NCBI GenBank assembly: GCA_947254665.1
Contig: CAMYEJ010000034.1
Coordinates: 1-11,795 of the forward strand
From: an uncultured Peptoniphilus sp.
GTDB lineage: Bacteria > Bacillota > Clostridia > Tissierellales > Peptoniphilaceae
Length of the DNA stretch: 11,795 bases
Direction of reading: 5' to 3'
In this document: piece by piece, positions 1 to 8,566 of the stretch
Position numbering within the stretch: position 1 is the stretch's first letter
How the letters are laid out: every line of letters starts with the position of its first letter
Translations under genes and position numbers: made by a program
Notes under the pieces: generated by a model
Seen by the model: only the letters and a program-made list of their open reading frames with translations
The model's database searches: none
What the model was told of the DNA's origin: nothing

Positions 1-18
1 GTATTTTCTGTATTGCTA

Positions 19-47
19 TTGGAAACCTTGACATATAGTGTTATAAT
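19..47 (+). promoter_or_regulatory. Probable sigma-70/sigma-A type promoter for rpoBC
   Basis: A perfect -10 hexamer TATAAT lies at 42-47, with TTGGAA (4 of 6 matches to TTGACA) at 19-24, giving the ideal 17-bp spacer. Transcription would then start near base 54, leaving a leader of about 75 nt before rpoB. A perfect TTGACA also sits at 28-33, but it is only 8 bp from the TATAAT. It could work only with the weaker TAAATT at 50-55 (16-bp spacer). Which -35 is used cannot be decided by eye. The upstream gene, probably rplL in this group, is outside the window, so read-through from it is also possible. Confidence 0.55.
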
Positions 48-65
48 AATAAATTGCATAATAAT

Positions 66-95
66 AATTTAGAGTGGACTAGTAGGCTCTAAATT
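66..95 (+). other. Leader hairpin upstream of rpoB
   Basis: AATTTAGAG at 66-74 is perfectly complementary to CTCTAAATT at 87-95, giving a 9-bp stem with a 12-nt loop. There is no T-run after it, so it is not an intrinsic terminator. If transcription starts near base 54, this hairpin lies close to the 5' end of the mRNA, where such stems can protect a message from decay or take part in leader regulation. The stem is AT-rich and only moderately stable. Its function is inference. Confidence 0.4.
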
Positions 96-116
96 TAACG
101 TTTATATACCAAAAGT

Positions 117-125
117 AGGGGTGAT
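117..125 (+). promoter_or_regulatory. Ribosome-binding site of rpoB
   Basis: AGGGGTGAT at 117-125 matches most of the extended Shine-Dalgarno consensus AGGAGGTGAT. Its GG core is about 7 nt before the ATG at 129. This favours the ATG at 129 over the TTG directly before it at 126, which would leave the site too close. Confidence 0.75.
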
Positions 126-128
126 TTG

Positions 129-3100
129 ATGGTACATCCTGTTAAATACGGGAAACGCGAAAGAATGAGTTTTTCAAGGATTGAGGAGGTTTTAAGCTTA
201 CCTAACTTAATCGAAGTACAGACTAGCTCATATAAATGGCTTCTTGATGAAGGACTTAAAGAAGTTTTTGAAGATGTAAGTCCGATTGAAGACTACGCCG
301 GCAATTTAATCTTGGAGTTTGTTGATTATAAACTTCACGAAGAACAAGCAAAGTACGATATAGATGAGTCAAAGGCGAGGGATACTAACTACGCTGCACC
401 ACTTAAAGTGATGGTTAGACTTATCAACACAAAGACCGGAGAAGTTAAAGAACAAGAAGTGTTTATGGGAGATCTTCCTCTTATGACACCAACAGGCACA
501 TTTATCATAAATGGTGCAGAACGTGTAGTAGTTTCTCAGCTTGTTAGAAGCCCTGGCGCTTACTACAAACAAGAAACTGACAAGGCAGGTAGAAAACTTA
601 TTTCTGCTACTCTTATTCCAAATAGAGGAGCTTGGCTAGAATACGAAACAGACTCACAAAGCGTAATTAACGTTAGAATAGATAGAACTAGAAAGATACC
701 AATTACAGTGCTTCTACGTGCGATTGGTTTAGAGTCAAATGAAGAAATTACAGAATTTTTAGGTGAATCAGAACTACTTCTTAGAACTTTTGAAAAAGAT
801 TTGACTACTAATAAAGAAGAAGCTCTTATAGAAATTTATAAAAAACTAAGACCTGGCGAACCACCTACTCTTGATTCTGCACAAAGTCTCTTCGAAAATA
901 TGTTTTTCGACTACAAGAGATATGACCTTGCCTATGTAGGTAGATACAAGTTCAACAAGAAACTTTCTATCGCATCTAGAATAGAAGGTCAATTCGTAGC
1001 AGAAGATATTATCGATACACTTACAGGAGAAATCCTAGCTAAAGCTGGAGATAAACTTACAAGAGAAGATGCTTTTAGAATAGAAAACGCAGGAGTTAAT
1101 ACGGTTACTGTTTTAATCAAGGCTATCCGCGCCGGAGACGAAGATAAAAAGGTAATTGTACACGGAAACAACTTCTCAATTCCAAAGAATTATGATCTTC
1201 CTTTTGATTTAAAAGATTTAGGATTTAAGGAAAAAATTTATCTTCCAGTATTTGAAGAAATATACAATGAATTTTCTAACGATGAAGAAGCTTTCAAAGC
1301 AGAACTTATAAAGAGAAAATTCGACCTTTCTCCAAAACATATCTTGGTAGACGATATGTTAGCTTCTGTTTCTTATGAGTTCGGACTTTCACAAGGAGTT
1401 GGAACTACAGATGACATAGACCATCTAGGCAATAGAAGAATCAGATCGGTTGGAGAACTTCTACAAAACCAATTTAGAATTGGTATTTCCAGAATGGAAA
1501 GAGTAATAAAAGAGAGAATGACTGTACAAGATGCGGATACTACAACACCACAATCTCTTATAAATATAAGACCTGTGACAGCTGCAATCAAAGAATTTTT
1601 TGGTTCATCACAGCTATCACAATTCATGGATCAAAACAATCCGCTTTCTGAACTTACTCACAAGAGAAGACTTTCAGCTCTAGGACCTGGAGGACTATCT
1701 CGTGATAGAGCAGGTTTCGAAGTGCGTGACGTACACAACTCCCACTACGGAAGAATGTGTCCGATTGAGACCCCAGAAGGACCAAACATCGGTCTTATCA
1801 CTTCTCTAACCACCTATGCGAGAATAAATGAATATGGATTCATCGAAGCTCCGTATAGAAAGGTAAAACTTGGAGAAGGAATCGTAACAGATGAAATTGA
1901 ATATATAACAGCAGACGTTGAATACGAACAAATTATTGCCCAATCAAACGAAATTTTGGATGAAAATGGAAAATTCGTAAACTCTAGAATCGTTGCAAGA
2001 GGACCAGAAGGTGTGGTTGACTTCTTCGACTCAGACAAGGTTACCTACATGGACGTAAGCCCTAAGCAAATAGTAGCTGTAGGTACTGCGATGATTCCAT
2101 TCCTAGAAAACGACGACGCAAACCGTGCCCTAATGGGAGCCAACATGCAACGTCAAGCAGTGCCACTTCTAAAGACAGAAGCTCCTATTATAGGAACAGG
2201 AATAGAATACCGCGCAGCTAAAGACTCTGGAGTTGTAATCGTTGCAACAGATGACGGAGTAATAGAAAAGGTAGATGCAAAATCAATCACTCTTAAAAGA
2301 GATGAGGACGGCAAAGTAATAAACTTTAAACTTCACAAATTTGTAGGCGGAAACCAAGGTACCACCATCAACCAAAGACCTATCGTGAAAGAAGGTCAAA
2401 AGGTTAAGGCTGGAGAAGTAATAGCTGATGGACCATCTACAGATATGGGTGAAATGGCACTTGGTAAGAATATCCTGATCGCATTTATGAACTGGGAAGG
2501 ATATAACTACGAAGATGCTATGCTAGTAAACAAAGATCTAGTTATAAACGACGTGCTAACTTCTCTTCATATAGAAGAATATGAATCTGAAGCCCGTGAT
2601 ACTAAACTAGGACCAGAAGAAATCACAAGGGACATTCCAAATGTCGGAGATGATATGCTTAAGGATCTAGATGAACGTGGAATTATAAGAGTTGGAGCAG
2701 AAGTTAAACCTGGAGACATCCTAGTAGGTAAAGTAACTCCTAAGGGAGAAGGAGACCAAAGTCCAGAAGAAAGACTACTACGTGCAATCTTTGGAGAAAA
2801 ATCTCGTGAAGTAAGAGATACATCTCTTAGACTTCCTCATGGAGAACAAGGAATTGTCGTAGATGTTAAGACTTTTAGAAGATCCACGGGAGATGAACTT
2901 CAACCAGGAGTTCAAGAAATGGTAAGGGTATTTATCGCTACGAAGAGAAAAATCCAAGTAGGAGATAAGATGTGTGGACGTCACGGAAACAAGGGTGTTA
3001 TCTCAAGAGTAATGCCTGCAGAAGACATGCCATACATGCCTGATGGAACTCCAATCCAAATCGTACTAAATCCACTAGGGGTACCTTCTCGTATGAACCT

Positions 3101-3905
3101 AGGACAAGTACTAGAAGTTCACTTGGGACTTGCAGCTAGAAAACTTGGTTGGAAAGTTGCAACACCAGTATTTGATGGAGCAAACGAACAAGATATTATA
3201 GATTCATTAGAAAAAGCTGGACTTCCAGCAGATGGTAAGATACAACTAAGGGACGGAAGAACCGGAGAAGAATTCGACCATCCAGTAACAGTAGGAATAA
3301 TGTACATGCTTAAACTTCACCACCTTGTAGATGAAAAGATTCACGCAAGAAGTACAGGACCTTATTCGCTAGTAACTCAACAACCTCTAGGAGGTAAGGC
3401 ACAGTTCGGTGGACAAAGATTCGGGGAAATGGAAGTTTGGGCACTTGAAGCCTACGGCGCATCCTACACACTACAAGAAATGCTTACAGTTAAATCCGAT
3501 GATATTGTAGGTCGTGTAAAGACTTATGAAGCAATCGTAAAAGGCGAAAATATTCAAAAGCCTGGCGTACCAGAAAGTTTCAAGGTTCTAATAAAAGAAT
3601 TAGAAGCACTTGCATTAGAAATACAAGTATTAGACGAAGACAAGAACTTAGTCGACTTACAAGTAGATGAAGATGATCTAGCAAGGATAGATCAAGGTGC
3701 AGCAGAAACAGAAGAAGATATTAAGGAACTTATAGAAGGAACTTCTCACCTTTCAAGGATTTCATCAAAGGAAATCGAAAATATGTCCATCGAAGAAGAT
3801 GATGATGACGATGAGCCATCATTCATAAAAGTCATAACTGGCGAAGATGCCGAAGATATGATGGATGATATGGACGATGATGACGATATGGAAGAGGAAG
3901 AATAG
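129..3905 (+). CDS. rpoB: DNA-directed RNA polymerase subunit beta
   Basis: This is the beta subunit of RNA polymerase, which forms one pincer of the enzyme and part of the catalytic centre and rifampicin pocket. The protein is 1258 residues from the ATG at 129. An in-frame TTG at 126 is possible but is too close to the ribosome-binding site. The N-terminus ([14 protein letters not shown], then [14 protein letters not shown]) is typical of Firmicutes. The rifampicin region is at about residues 492-518 ([17 protein letters not shown] onward) and has the drug-sensitive residues Q498, D501, H511 and S516 (E. coli Q513, D516, H526, S531). [11 protein letters not shown] at 945-955 is the conserved active-site lysine region, with Cys949 where Ala or Ser is more usual. 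The conserved C-terminal block that contacts beta' is near residues 1088-1120. The last 40 residues (1219-1258) form a very acidic tail with 23 Asp or Glu. It is first in an operon with rpoC, 22 nt downstream. Confidence 0.98.
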   Translation: MVHPVKYGKRERMSFSRIEEVLSLPNLIEVQTSSYKWLLDEGLKEVFEDVSPIEDYAGNLILEFVDYKLHEEQAKYDIDESKARDTNYAAPLKVMVRLINTKTGEVKEQEVFMGDLPLMTPTGTFIINGAERVVVSQLVRSPGAYYKQETDKAGRKLISATLIPNRGAWLEYETDSQSVINVRIDRTRKIPITVLLRAIGLESNEEITEFLGESELLLRTFEKDLTTNKEEALIEIYKKLRPGEPPTLDSAQSLFENMFFDYKRYDLAYVGRYKFNKKLSIASRIEGQFVAEDIIDTLTGEILAKAGDKLTREDAFRIENAGVNTVTVLIKAIRAGDEDKKVIVHGNNFSIPKNYDLPFDLKDLGFKEKIYLPVFEEIYNEFSNDEEAFKAELIKRKFDLSPKHILVDDMLASVSYEFGLSQGVGTTDDIDHLGNRRIRSVGELLQNQFRIGISRMERVIKERMTVQDADTTTPQSLINIRPVTAAIKEFFGSSQLSQFMDQNNPLSELTHKRRLSALGPGGLSRDRAGFEVRDVHNSHYGRMCPIETPEGPNIGLITSLTTYARINEYGFIEAPYRKVKLGEGIVTDEIEYITADVEYEQIIAQSNEILDENGKFVNSRIVARGPEGVVDFFDSDKVTYMDVSPKQIVAVGTAMIPFLENDDANRALMGANMQRQAVPLLKTEAPIIGTGIEYRAAKDSGVVIVATDDGVIEKVDAKSITLKRDEDGKVINFKLHKFVGGNQGTTINQRPIVKEGQKVKAGEVIADGPSTDMGEMALGKNILIAFMNWEGYNYEDAMLVNKDLVINDVLTSLHIEEYESEARDTKLGPEEITRDIPNVGDDMLKDLDERGIIRVGAEVKPGDILVGKVTPKGEGDQSPEERLLRAIFGEKSREVRDTSLRLPHGEQGIVVDVKTFRRSTGDELQPGVQEMVRVFIATKRKIQVGDKMCGRHGNKGVISRVMPAEDMPYMPDGTPIQIVLNPLGVPSRMNLGQVLEVHLGLAARKLGWKVATPVFDGANEQDIIDSLEKAGLPADGKIQLRDGRTGEEFDHPVTVGIMYMLKLHHLVDEKIHARSTGPYSLVTQQPLGGKAQFGGQRFGEMEVWALEAYGASYTLQEMLTVKSDDIVGRVKTYEAIVKGENIQKPGVPESFKVLIKELEALALEIQVLDEDKNLVDLQVDEDDLARIDQGAAETEEDIKELIEGTSHLSRISSKEIENMSIEEDDDDDEPSFIKVITGEDAEDMMDDMDDDDDMEEEE

Positions 3906-3914
3906 TTCTTTAAG

Positions 3915-3922
3915 AAAGGAGA
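3915..3922 (+). promoter_or_regulatory. Ribosome-binding site that decides the rpoC start
   Basis: AAAGGAGA at 3915-3922 is a strong Shine-Dalgarno site. Its GGAG core (3918-3921) is 6 nt before the TTG at 3928. No ATG or GTG in the rpoC frame lies at a suitable distance, and homology to RpoC begins directly after this TTG. The site therefore fixes TTG as the start. It lies entirely within the 22-nt gap after the rpoB stop. Confidence 0.8.
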
Positions 3923-3927
3923 TTCAT

Positions 3928-6900
3928 TTGAGTAGGCATGATTTATTCCACTCTATCAAAATAGGACTCGCAAGCCCTGAAAAAATCAGAGAATGGTCCT
4001 ATGGCGAAGTGAAAAAACCAGAAACAATAAACTACAGAACATTGAAACCTGAAAAAGAAGGTCTATTTTGTGAAAAAATATTTGGACCTACCAAGGATTG
4101 GGAATGTTCCTGTGGAAAATATAAAAGAATAAGATACAAAGGCGTAGTGTGCGAAAAATGTGGAGTTGAAGTAACAAAAGCCAAAGTTCGTCGTGAAAGA
4201 ATGGGTCACATAGAACTAGCAGCACCAGTTTCACATATTTGGTACTTCAAAGGCATCCCTTCAAGAATGGGACTAGCCCTTGATATGAGCCCTAGAGCCT
4301 TAGAAAAAGTTCTATATTTCGCTTCATATATAGTTACAAAAGTAGAACCTGAATGTAACGCTGTTTTTGTAAAACAAATTCTATCAGAAGTCGAATATAG
4401 AGAACTAAAGAGCGAATACGGTGACCAATTCGAAGCAGGAATGGGAGCAGAAGCCGTAAAGAAACTTTTAAAACAAATAGATCTAGAAAAAGAATCTGAA
4501 ATCTTAAAGGCTGAAATGGAAGGTGCAACAGGACAAAAGGCTATTAGAGTTTCCAGAAGACTTGAAGTAATCGAAGCCTTTATCCAATCAGGAAACAAAC
4601 CAGAATGGATGATTCTAGATGCGATACCAGTAATCCCACCAGATCTAAGACCAATGGTACAACTAGACGGTGGTAGATTTGCGACTTCAGATTTAAATGA
4701 TCTATATAGAAGAATAATAAATAGAAACAACAGATTAAAAAAACTACTCGATATAAATGCACCAGAAATAATAGTTAGAAACGAAAAGAGAATGCTACAA
4801 GAAGCAGTAGATGCTCTTATTGACAACGGAAGAAGGGGACGTCCAGTAACAGGACCAGGTAACAGACCACTTAAATCTCTATCTGAAATGTTAAAAGGAA
4901 AGCAAGGTAGATTTAGACAAAACCTACTAGGTAAACGTGTTGACTACTCAGGTCGTTCAGTAATAGTAGTAGGACCAGATCTAAAATTCTATCAATGCGG
5001 TCTTCCAAAGAATATGGCACTTGAATTATTCAAGCCATTTGTAATGAGAGAGCTTGTAGCAAAAGAATATGCTCACAATATAAAAGCAGCTAAGAGAAAA
5101 GTGGAAAGACAGACAGAAGAAGTTTGGGATGTCCTAGATGAAGTTATAAAAGACCATCCAGTACTACTAAACAGAGCGCCGACCCTTCACAGACTTGGTA
5201 TCCAAGCATTTGAACCAGTGTTAGTAGAAGGAAAAGCAATCAAACTTCACCCGCTAGTATGTACAGCCTACAACGCTGACTTCGACGGGGACCAAATGGC
5301 AGTCCATCTACCACTATCCATAGAAGCACAGACAGAGGCTAGACTTCTAATGCTATCTACAAACAATATTCTAGCTCTAAAAGATGGTAAACCAATCACA
5401 ACACCTACCCAAGATATGGTACTAGGTATGTACTATCTAACCCTTGACAGAAAAGGTGAAGTCAAAGGAAACGGCATGGTTTTCAGAGATATCGATGAAA
5501 TGATGCATGCTTATGGAAGTGGATTCCTACACCTACAAGCAAAAGTTGGAGTTAGAAGATATATAGATGAAAATGACAAGAGAGGAAAGATAGTTTACTC
5601 TTCAGTAGGAAGATTCTTAGTAAACGAATTTATCCCTCAAGATCTAGGATTTGTAAATAGAGAAGAAGATCCATACGGACTAGAAATAGACAGAGTAGTA
5701 GATAAAAAACTACTTGGAACCATAATCGAAAAAACTTACAAAAAACATGGAAATATAGAAACAGCAGTCCTACTTGACCATATCAAAGAAACCGGATACC
5801 ACTACTCAACCATAGGAGCAATTTCAATCTCAATGGGCGACGTAGAAGTACCAGAAATAAAACCAGAAATCCTAAAGAAAGCTGATGAACAAGTAGATAT
5901 CTACGAAGACACATTTGCAATGGGATTAATATCTGATGAAGAAAGATATGAAAAAGTAATCGAAATTTGGAACAACGCAACAGACGAACTAACCGACGAA
6001 GTAATGAGTGGATTCGACCCACTTAACAATATCTACATCATGGCGGACTCTGGAGCGAGAGGATCTAAGAACCAAATAAGACAGCTAGCAGGTATGCGTG
6101 GACTTATGGCATCACCATCAGGAAGAACTATCGAAGTACCGATTAAATCAAACTTCCGTGAAGGACTATCAGTGCTTGAGTTTTACATGTCAGCCCATGG
6201 TTCTAGAAAGGGACTTGCAGATACGGCTCTAAGAACAGCGGACTCAGGATACCTAACCAGAAGACTAGTAGACGTATCACAACAAGTAATCGTAGAGAAA
6301 GAAGACTGCGGAACAGATGAATATATCGTAGCAAAAGCATTTACCGACGGAAAAGAATTAATCGAAAGTCTAAAGGACAGAATCGAAGGTAGATACTCAG
6401 CAGAAGATATTATAAATCCAGAAACAAAAGAAATAATCGTACCAAAGAATACAGAAATTACAGATGACGATGCAGAACTAATAGAAAAACTTGGAATAAC
6501 AGAAGTTAAAGTTAGATCTGTACTTGGATGTAAGTGCAAAAACGGAGTCTGCGCACACTGTTACGGAAGAAACTTGGCAACAGGAAGTCAAGTAGGAACA
6601 GGAGAAGCAGTCGGAGTAATAGCAGCACAATCCATCGGTGAACCGGGAACTCAGCTTACAATGAGAACATTCCACACAGGAGGAGTTGCAGCCGCAGCAG
6701 ACATCACCCAAGGTCTTCCTAGAGTTGAAGAGCTTTTCGAAGCTAGAAAGCCAAAGGGACTTGCAGTAATAACTGAGATAGATGGAACAGTAGAAATAAA
6801 AGAAGAAGATAAGAAACGAGAAATCGTAGTAACTTCACAAGACGGAGAAGCAGCAACCTACAACATCGTCTACGGAGCAAGAATAAAAGTTAAAAACGGA

Positions 6901-7503
6901 GACTATGTAGAAAAAGGAACAGAATTAACTCAAGGTTCAGTATACCCACAAGACCTACTAAAAGTTAAGGGAAGAGAAGGGGTAGAACAGTACATCATCA
7001 AAGAAGTACAAAGAGTATACAGACTTCAAGGGGTAGACATCAATGACAAACACATTGAAATAATAGTTCGTCAAATGATGGGCAAGACCAAGGTATTAGA
7101 TGCAGGCTCAACAGAATTACTACCAGGATCATTAGTAGATAACGTTGACTTCAAGAGAGCAAATGAACAAGCAAGAGAAGAAGGAAGACAAGAAGCAACA
7201 GGCGAAGTAGCACTACTAGGAATAACCAAAGCTTCACTTGCAACAGAAAGTTTCTTATCAGCAGCATCATTCCAAGAAACCACAAGAGTTCTAACAGATG
7301 CAGCAATCAAAGGAAAAGAAGACCAACTACAAGGATTAAAAGAAAATATAATAATAGGACAATTAATCCCAGCAGGAACAGGAACAAGGATGAATTCAAA
7401 AGTACAACTAGGACTTTCAGAAAAGCTTAAAGAAAACTTTGAACTCCTTGAAAATACTGAAAAAGTCTCTAAAAATATGGTTGACTTAACAGAAATAGAA
7501 TGA
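3928..7503 (+). CDS. rpoC: DNA-directed RNA polymerase subunit beta'
   Basis: This is the beta' subunit, which carries the catalytic magnesium site and forms the clamp of RNA polymerase. From the TTG at 3928 it is 1191 residues, close to the usual length in Firmicutes. The open frame extends upstream to 3865, but that part reads the rpoB acidic tail out of frame and has no RpoC homology. The N-terminal zinc site is C60, C62, C75 and C78. The universal NADFDGD motif is at 449-455, with D451, D453 and D455 holding Mg2+. The bridge helix is near 748-785. The second zinc site is C794, C868, C875 and C878. The trigger loop begins around M912-R913 and includes H916. All key residues are intact. The gene ends in tandem stops TGA TAA (7501-7506), which should limit read-through into the hairpin spacer. 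It shares the operon with rpoB, and the two products form the polymerase core together. Confidence 0.98.
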   Translation: MSRHDLFHSIKIGLASPEKIREWSYGEVKKPETINYRTLKPEKEGLFCEKIFGPTKDWECSCGKYKRIRYKGVVCEKCGVEVTKAKVRRERMGHIELAAPVSHIWYFKGIPSRMGLALDMSPRALEKVLYFASYIVTKVEPECNAVFVKQILSEVEYRELKSEYGDQFEAGMGAEAVKKLLKQIDLEKESEILKAEMEGATGQKAIRVSRRLEVIEAFIQSGNKPEWMILDAIPVIPPDLRPMVQLDGGRFATSDLNDLYRRIINRNNRLKKLLDINAPEIIVRNEKRMLQEAVDALIDNGRRGRPVTGPGNRPLKSLSEMLKGKQGRFRQNLLGKRVDYSGRSVIVVGPDLKFYQCGLPKNMALELFKPFVMRELVAKEYAHNIKAAKRKVERQTEEVWDVLDEVIKDHPVLLNRAPTLHRLGIQAFEPVLVEGKAIKLHPLVCTAYNADFDGDQMAVHLPLSIEAQTEARLLMLSTNNILALKDGKPITTPTQDMVLGMYYLTLDRKGEVKGNGMVFRDIDEMMHAYGSGFLHLQAKVGVRRYIDENDKRGKIVYSSVGRFLVNEFIPQDLGFVNREEDPYGLEIDRVVDKKLLGTIIEKTYKKHGNIETAVLLDHIKETGYHYSTIGAISISMGDVEVPEIKPEILKKADEQVDIYEDTFAMGLISDEERYEKVIEIWNNATDELTDEVMSGFDPLNNIYIMADSGARGSKNQIRQLAGMRGLMASPSGRTIEVPIKSNFREGLSVLEFYMSAHGSRKGLADTALRTADSGYLTRRLVDVSQQVIVEKEDCGTDEYIVAKAFTDGKELIESLKDRIEGRYSAEDIINPETKEIIVPKNTEITDDDAELIEKLGITEVKVRSVLGCKCKNGVCAHCYGRNLATGSQVGTGEAVGVIAAQSIGEPGTQLTMRTFHTGGVAAAADITQGLPRVEELFEARKPKGLAVITEIDGTVEIKEEDKKREIVVTSQDGEAATYNIVYGARIKVKNGDYVEKGTELTQGSVYPQDLLKVKGREGVEQYIIKEVQRVYRLQGVDINDKHIEIIVRQMMGKTKVLDAGSTELLPGSLVDNVDFKRANEQAREEGRQEATGEVALLGITKASLATESFLSAASFQETTRVLTDAAIKGKEDQLQGLKENIIIGQLIPAGTGTRMNSKVQLGLSEKLKENFELLENTEKVSKNMVDLTEIE

Positions 7504-7513
7504 TAAAATAGTT

Positions 7514-7553
7514 TAGTGTGAAAGACTACTCTTCCAGGGTAGTCTTTCCACTA
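7514..7553 (+). other. Long bulged hairpin after rpoC, without a U-tract
   Basis: TAGTG (7514-7518) plus GAAAGACTAC (7520-7529) pair with GTAGTCTTTC (7539-7548) plus CACTA (7549-7553). This gives 15 bp with one bulged T at 7519. Three further pairs (T-G, C-G, T-A) can close the loop to TCC. The stem begins 8 nt after the second rpoC stop and ends 12 nt before the rpsL ribosome-binding site. The downstream bases (TGTAAAATAAAG) contain no T-run, so it is unlikely to be a strong intrinsic terminator. A processing site, a 3'-end stabiliser for rpoBC mRNA or a partial attenuator fits better. Its existence is clear; its role is inference. Confidence 0.7.
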
Positions 7554-7565
7554 TGTAAAATAAAG

Positions 7566-7574
7566 AAGGAGGTG
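7566..7574 (+). promoter_or_regulatory. Strong ribosome-binding site of rpsL
   Basis: AAGGAGGTG is a near-perfect complement of the 3' end of 16S rRNA, placed 4 nt before the ATG at 7579. It is the strongest Shine-Dalgarno site in the window, as expected for a ribosomal protein. Confidence 0.8.
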
Positions 7575-7578
7575 CAGG

Positions 7579-7995
7579 ATGCCTACAATTAATCAGCTAG
7601 TTAGAAGCGGAAGAAAAAAGGTAGAACACAAATCTAAATCACCAGCACTAGGAGTAAACTACGACTCACTAAGAAAAGTTGAAACTAAAGCACAATCACC
7701 ACAAAAACGTGGAGTATGCGTAGCGGTTAGAACAGTAACACCTAAGAAACCTAACTCAGCACTTAGAAAGGTAGCAAGAGTTCGTTTAACAAATGGATAT
7801 GAAGTCATGGCTTATATACCAGGAATTGGACATAACTTGCAAGAACACTCCGTAGTTCTTATCAGAGGTGGAAGAGTAAAAGACCTTCCAGGGGTTAGAT
7901 ACCACATCGTAAGAGGTACACTAGATACAGCAGGAGTGGACACAAGAAGACAATCAAGATCAAAGTACGGTACAAAGAAGCCAAAAGCTAAATAA
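7579..7995 (+). CDS. rpsL: 30S ribosomal protein S12
   Basis: S12 sits at the decoding centre of the 30S subunit, helps control accuracy, and contacts EF-Tu and EF-G. The protein is 138 residues, the long form seen in many Gram-positives (E. coli S12 is 124). The extra residues lie near the N-terminus, around positions 13-30. The conserved [11 protein letters not shown] segment is at 54-64, with K56 and K57 corresponding to E. coli K42 and K43. [12 protein letters not shown] is at 98-109, with K101 corresponding to K87. These are the wild-type residues whose change gives streptomycin resistance, so this allele looks sensitive. The C-terminus is lysine- and arginine-rich, as usual. In many Firmicutes an L7Ae-like gene lies just upstream; here only a hairpin separates rpoC from rpsL. 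It is followed by rpsG after a 91-nt structured spacer. Confidence 0.98.
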   Translation: MPTINQLVRSGRKKVEHKSKSPALGVNYDSLRKVETKAQSPQKRGVCVAVRTVTPKKPNSALRKVARVRLTNGYEVMAYIPGIGHNLQEHSVVLIRGGRVKDLPGVRYHIVRGTLDTAGVDTRRQSRSKYGTKKPKAK

Positions 7996-8004
7996 TTTTA
8001 AAAA

Positions 8005-8073
8005 TTGACTCATTATATAGATTGCTTAGGCAAGCGGATATACCGAGTACCGATGAATCAACTAATAATGGTT
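8005..8073 (+). promoter_or_regulatory. Candidate S7-binding regulatory RNA in the rpsL-rpsG spacer
   Basis: The 91-nt spacer can fold. TTGACTCAT (8005-8013) pairs with ATGAATCAA (8053-8061) with one mismatch and encloses smaller elements. These are a hairpin using either TTGC/GCAA (8022-8033) or GCTT/AAGC (8024-8035), and a CGG/CCG pair around 8035-8045. CAAGCGG at 8031-8037 is identical to E. coli 16S rRNA 936-942. GAATC (8055-8059) plus CTAATAATGG (8062-8071) closely follows 16S 1338-1353. Both segments belong to the S7-binding part of the 16S 3' major domain. In E. coli, S7 represses translation by binding the mRNA between rpsL and rpsG. That this spacer does the same is inference, and the helix-29 pairing of the rRNA is not clearly preserved. 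Confidence 0.45.
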
Positions 8074-8081
8074 AAGGAGGG
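8074..8081 (+). promoter_or_regulatory. Ribosome-binding site of rpsG
   Basis: AAGGAGGG ends 5 nt before the ATG at 8087. It directly follows the 16S-like segment of the spacer, so a protein bound there could block ribosome access. Confidence 0.75.
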
Positions 8082-8086
8082 AAGTT

Positions 8087-8557
8087 ATGCCAAGAAAAGG
8101 ACATATACCAAAAAGAATTGTTATGGCTGATCCTAAGTACGATGACGTTGTAATAACAAAACTTATAAACAACGTAATGTTAGACGGAAAAAAGGGAACA
8201 GCACAAAAAATAGTATATACAGCACTTGACAAAGTAGCTGAAACAACAGGCGAAGAAGCAATAGAAGTATTCTACAAAGCTCTTAACAATGTAATGCCTG
8301 TATTAGAAGTAAAAGCAAGAAGAATTGGTGGAGCAACATACCAAGTACCTATGGAAGTTAGACCAGAAAGACGTCAAACACTAGGACTAAGATGGCTTGT
8401 AGGATTTGCTAGAAAACGTGGAGAAAGAACCATGGCTGATAGACTAGCAAAAGAAATCCTAGATGCATCAAATGGTTTAGGCGGCTCTGTAAAGAGAAAA
8501 GAAGAAATGCATAGAACAGCAGAAGCCAACAAGGCATTTGCTCACTACAGATGGTAA
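8087..8557 (+). CDS. rpsG: 30S ribosomal protein S7
   Basis: S7 is the primary binder of the 16S rRNA 3' major domain. It starts assembly of the 30S head and lies near the E site. The protein is 156 residues, the usual bacterial length. Recognisable parts are the basic start [10 protein letters not shown], the core helix [11 protein letters not shown] (30-40), the hallmark [14 protein letters not shown] (78-91), and the ending KAFAHYRW. In E. coli S7 also represses its own operon, and the structured spacer just upstream would suit the same control here. The start codon follows a strong ribosome-binding site. The stop codon TAA (8555-8557) overlaps the fusA ribosome-binding site, so fusA translation is probably coupled to rpsG. 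The first bases closely match those of fusA. Confidence 0.98.
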   Translation: MPRKGHIPKRIVMADPKYDDVVITKLINNVMLDGKKGTAQKIVYTALDKVAETTGEEAIEVFYKALNNVMPVLEVKARRIGGATYQVPMEVRPERRQTLGLRWLVGFARKRGERTMADRLAKEILDASNGLGGSVKRKEEMHRTAEANKAFAHYRW

Positions 8558-8562
8558 GGGGG
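8556..8562 (+). promoter_or_regulatory. Ribosome-binding site of fusA, overlapping the rpsG stop
   Basis: AAGGGGG begins within the TAA stop of rpsG and ends 4 nt before the fusA ATG at 8567. It differs from the consensus AAGGAGG by one base. The overlap points to translational coupling, keeping EF-G output tied to S7 and to any repression acting on rpsG. Confidence 0.65.
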
Positions 8563-8566
8563 AAAT

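Noticed and set aside
28..47. TTGACA at 28-33 paired with TATAAT at 42-47 as one promoter
   Set aside because: The spacer is only 8 bp, far below the 16-18 bp needed.
126..128. TTG as the start of rpoB
   Set aside because: It directly abuts the ribosome-binding site. The next codon is ATG at a proper distance.
3865..3927. An extended rpoC start at 3865, overlapping the end of rpoB
   Set aside because: The added 21 residues read the rpoB acidic-tail codons out of frame and have no RpoC homology. A strong ribosome-binding site points to TTG at 3928.
4206..4826. Antisense open frame of 206 codons within rpoC
   Set aside because: It lies wholly opposite a conserved gene and has a low-complexity Ser/Ile-rich translation. 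No ribosome-binding site was evident. It is explained by the codon bias of the sense strand.
7514..7553. Calling the hairpin after rpoC an intrinsic terminator
   Set aside because: No T-run follows the stem on the + strand, and on the opposite strand only a weak interrupted run is present.
8005..8033. A promoter in the rpsL-rpsG spacer using TTGACT at 8005-8010
   Set aside because: At 16-18 bp spacing there is no -10-like hexamer. The TATATA at 8014-8019 is far too close. The sequence is better explained as one arm of an RNA stem.
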